From Cantharellus purpuraceus (lineage: Eukaryota > Basidiomycota > Agaricomycetes > Cantharellales > Hydnaceae): 64,000 nucleotides of DNA. Below are positions 62,097 through 64,000 of this stretch, piece by piece. The notes beneath the pieces were generated by a model. That model had not been told where the DNA came from. It was given only the letters and a program-made list of their open reading frames with translations, and ran no database searches. The stretch covers positions 868,001-932,000 of the forward strand of contig JALBUN010000023.1 in NCBI GenBank assembly GCA_025174535.1, given 5' to 3'. Every line of letters begins with the position of its first letter. Within the stretch, counting starts at the first letter, position 1. The translations under genes and the position numbers were made by a program.

Positions 62097-62988
62097 TTTG
62101 AGGAAATGGGTTGTATATACATATTTGATGTATTTCTGAACAAGCGTCTTAGAGGGTTAGGATCGGACTTAGGAACTAGGTGTGATTCAATATTCGAACT
62201 GGGGAACGAAGTCCCCAGTCAGGCAACTTAAATACATATTTGAAATCTAATAATAATTACTCCGGTGATGGGTCTCCAAGGCCGACAGCCTTACATGAGT
62301 ATGTCTGAGTCCGATGGGGATGGATGTCTGGGTTCCTATGGTGATGCTGATGCATCAATTGGAACTGGAGACGGATGGGCAGAATTGGTGGTGACAATCG
62401 GACAGGTAGATGGAGACGTGGCGGTTTCCAAATGGAGTATAGATTTCATGTGTGCGGGGATCTGAGTGGATCAGATGGGGATCTGAGCATTAATGAATAT
62501 AGTCATAACAGTGTCTGTATGGGAACCACCTTTTCCCTATCAAATCCTATTTATGCAGCACCAATGTGCTATACTTTGCTTTTCCATTCCTAATATCAGC
62601 ATGTATTTGGTGCTTGTACCTGGAATGGACTTATTCAAATATTCTCTATTTTTCCATATTTTTTTCAGGAATATTCCATGCAGAACTTGGCCCAGAATGA
62701 TTTATTTCTGCTGTGCTACAGTTGTGGACCCATAGGCGCCCACAAACCTTCACACAGCTGGCTCTCCCCCTTTGGACCAGGCATTTGGCCTAAATTCAAG
62801 CTCAGATGTCTCTGATCAATAAATATTCTGTAACTTGACAACCACAGCCTCTCAGGGCACTATTTTCCATGGAGATCATGATCTGAGATGTGGCTATCCA
62901 TGGCTGTCCAAACCAGTGCAGAAAACAGGGTGGATACCCTTCTTTTTGCCTGATCAGTGCCTAGTTCAGGGATCAGATCAGCTGATGG

Positions 62989-63236
62989 GTGATCAGATCA
63001 GGTGATTGCCTTGGAATATTCTACCCCTTTCCATAACATTCTAGCTGTTTCCTTCTATTATTAGATAGAACTTTCCAGAACCATTATTCAGCTCCTGATC
63101 AGTGTTAGTCCAGTGATCAGATCCTGTGATTGGCTTGGAATATTCTACCCCTTTCTTCCACCTTCCACAACCTTCCAGTAGTTTCCATCTATTAATAGGT
63201 AGAATATTTCAGAAGCATTAGTCAGCTCCTGTAAAT
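62989..63236 (+). repeat. Tandem repeat, 124-bp period, two copies
   Basis: Two imperfect copies starting GTGATCAGATC (62989 and 63113), each containing TTGGAATATTCTACCCCTTT and ending near GTCAGCTCCTG or the similar TTCAGCTCCTG. A partial third copy of the leading CCTGATCAGTG segment lies upstream at about 62950. The array is followed at once by a TATA box, so it may be a repeated enhancer-like element of a retroelement LTR. Confidence 0.75.
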
Positions 63237-63240
63237 ACAA

Positions 63241-63248
63241 TATATAAG
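63241..63248 (+). promoter_or_regulatory. TATA box after the tandem repeat
   Basis: TATATAAG follows the 124-bp repeats directly. With no coding region in the remaining 750 bp, it probably drives a retroelement or a gene outside the window. Confidence 0.4.
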
Positions 63249-64000
63249 GAGGTCATTCTGCCTCTGAAATAGTAACATATTCAACCTATTCTACCCATCT
63301 TCTGCACACCAGTGTGACTAGAGTGACATACAGTGTCATCCTCTATCTCAGTAACTGTTGATTACCAGTTCAAGGATCTTTTACAGTTGTGTAACTGTAC
63401 TTGATTGCACTTGAAGTAGTGATATTCCTGCTTTGGGCGTGAGTGTAGTATCTGCCTCACGTGACTACAAATCTACAGGGTGAGATTGTCTGTCAATAGT
63501 CCTGCCATTAGTGCTCTTGTTTAAGTAACTAGTGTGTACTGCCTTTGCAGAGCATTAGAAACTTGAACTCGTGTGAAGCAGTTGCTAGACTACTTCACAC
63601 ATCACTGGAGTGTCACTGGTTGGACAGTTGGATTCATCCACCTCCTTCCTTTAGCCTCTAAGTGCATTCCCCTCATTTTGGCATATCTGGACCCCTAAGC
63701 ATCTGTGAACTCTAGACTCTGGAAGTCTTATTCATTTCTTGCTGCTAAGAAACATATTACTTTTCTGCATATAGTCTGCATTGACCAATGCAAGGGATTG
63801 TAACCAAAGTACAAACATTAAATCGTTTCTGGAGTTGTGCTGCAGCAGGGTTTGATATTCTTCTCAGCTGTTCATTCATGAAATTGTGGTGATTTAGAGT
63901 TTGCCCTAACACCATAATTTTGCAGGTTCCAAAACAGGAAGCCCAGTGTACGAATTATCACAAACACTGGGATGATTTTGGGCATGCTCTCAAGTATGCC

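Larger units (their letters stand above)
61548..62148. mobile_element. MITE-like element, TIR GACGCTTGTTC, TTA target duplication
   Basis: The ends are inverted copies: GACGCTTGTTCGGAA at 61548-61562 and, at the right, the reverse complement of GACGCTTGTTCAGAA at 62134-62148 (14 of 15 bases match). Both ends are directly flanked by TTA (61545-61547 and 62149-62151), a three-base duplication as made by PIF/Harbinger-type transposases. The 601-bp interior is very AT-rich and has no coding capacity, so it would be a non-autonomous element. Superfamily assignment is inferred only from the TTA duplication. Confidence 0.65.
61002..64000. other. AT-rich, gene-free region with mobile-element traces
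   Basis: Three kilobases to the window end, with only short, unconvincing open frames. It contains a MITE-like element (61548-62148) with an internal tandem duplication, a 124-bp tandem repeat near 62989-63236 and a TATA box at 63241. Composition differs clearly from the gene-rich part. The right end could be the start of a retroelement LTR or the promoter of a gene beyond the window. Confidence 0.6.

Noticed and set aside
1..64000. CRISPR arrays, bacterial operons, rRNA genes
   Set aside because: No regularly spaced direct repeats, no ribosome binding sites, and intron-rich genes throughout; nothing resembling rRNA was seen.

Overview
The window is nuclear DNA from a filamentous basidiomycete, most likely an Agaricomycete. 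The evidence is dense genes on both strands, many introns of about 48-65 nt with GT-AG borders, and full orthologues of fungal housekeeping genes. It also carries two large fusions of a TKL-type protein kinase with a RasGEF, an architecture I associate with mushroom-forming fungi. The species cannot be named from the sequence alone. Gene models were built by reading exons and splice borders by eye, so outer coordinates are more reliable than every internal junction.

Layout, left to right: (1) 102-3766, minus: RasGEF followed by a Pro/Ile/Gln/Thr repeat and a kinase domain. (2) 5313-8478, minus: glucosidase I (GH63). (3) 8479-13090: a 4.6 kb gene-poor stretch with only weak coding signals. (4) 13091-14586, plus: GSK-3 kinase, then 14849-17180, plus: MET30/sconB-type F-box/WD40 protein. 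(5) 18281-22882, minus: second kinase/RasGEF fusion in the opposite domain order, with an MLKL-type four-helix bundle and a kinase lacking key residues. (6) 22883-25581: intergenic. (7) 25582-26618, plus: GPI-anchored cupredoxin-like protein; 27073-30573, plus: HOOK adaptor; 30842-32284, plus: CDC50/LEM3 flippase subunit. (8) 32315-33671, minus: RNA 3'-phosphate cyclase; 34048-36049, minus: sugar-type MFS transporter. (9) 36323-38702, plus: GPI-anchored GH13 protein of the alpha-glucanotransferase type; 38979-46277, plus: NOT1 scaffold. (10) 46409-49877, minus: secreted alpha/beta hydrolase of the prolyl-oligopeptidase type. (11) 49930-50429, plus: TMA7, a very small gene split by six introns; 50530-53472, plus: striatin. 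(12) 53661-55102, minus: class II cAMP phosphodiesterase; 55422-59845, minus: EDE1 endocytic scaffold; 59958-61001, plus: RAD57-like recombinase paralogue. (13) 61002-64000: AT-rich, gene-free DNA with a MITE-like element bounded by terminal inverted repeats and TTA duplications, and tandem repeats upstream of a TATA box.

Most genes are conserved cell-biology functions with no operon-like logic. Several tight arrangements suggest shared promoters or overlapping 3' ends: TMA7 and the hydrolase have start codons 52 bp apart, EDE1 and RAD57 112 bp apart, and CDC50 and RTCA have stop codons about 30 bp apart. Signalling genes are well represented (two kinase/RasGEF fusions, GSK-3, striatin, cAMP phosphodiesterase).

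The most unusual content is the pair of kinase/RasGEF genes about 14.5 kb apart on one strand. One is RasGEF-then-kinase with intact catalytic motifs. The other is four-helix bundle, then degenerate kinase, then RasGEF, an MLKL-like layout coupled to Ras activation.
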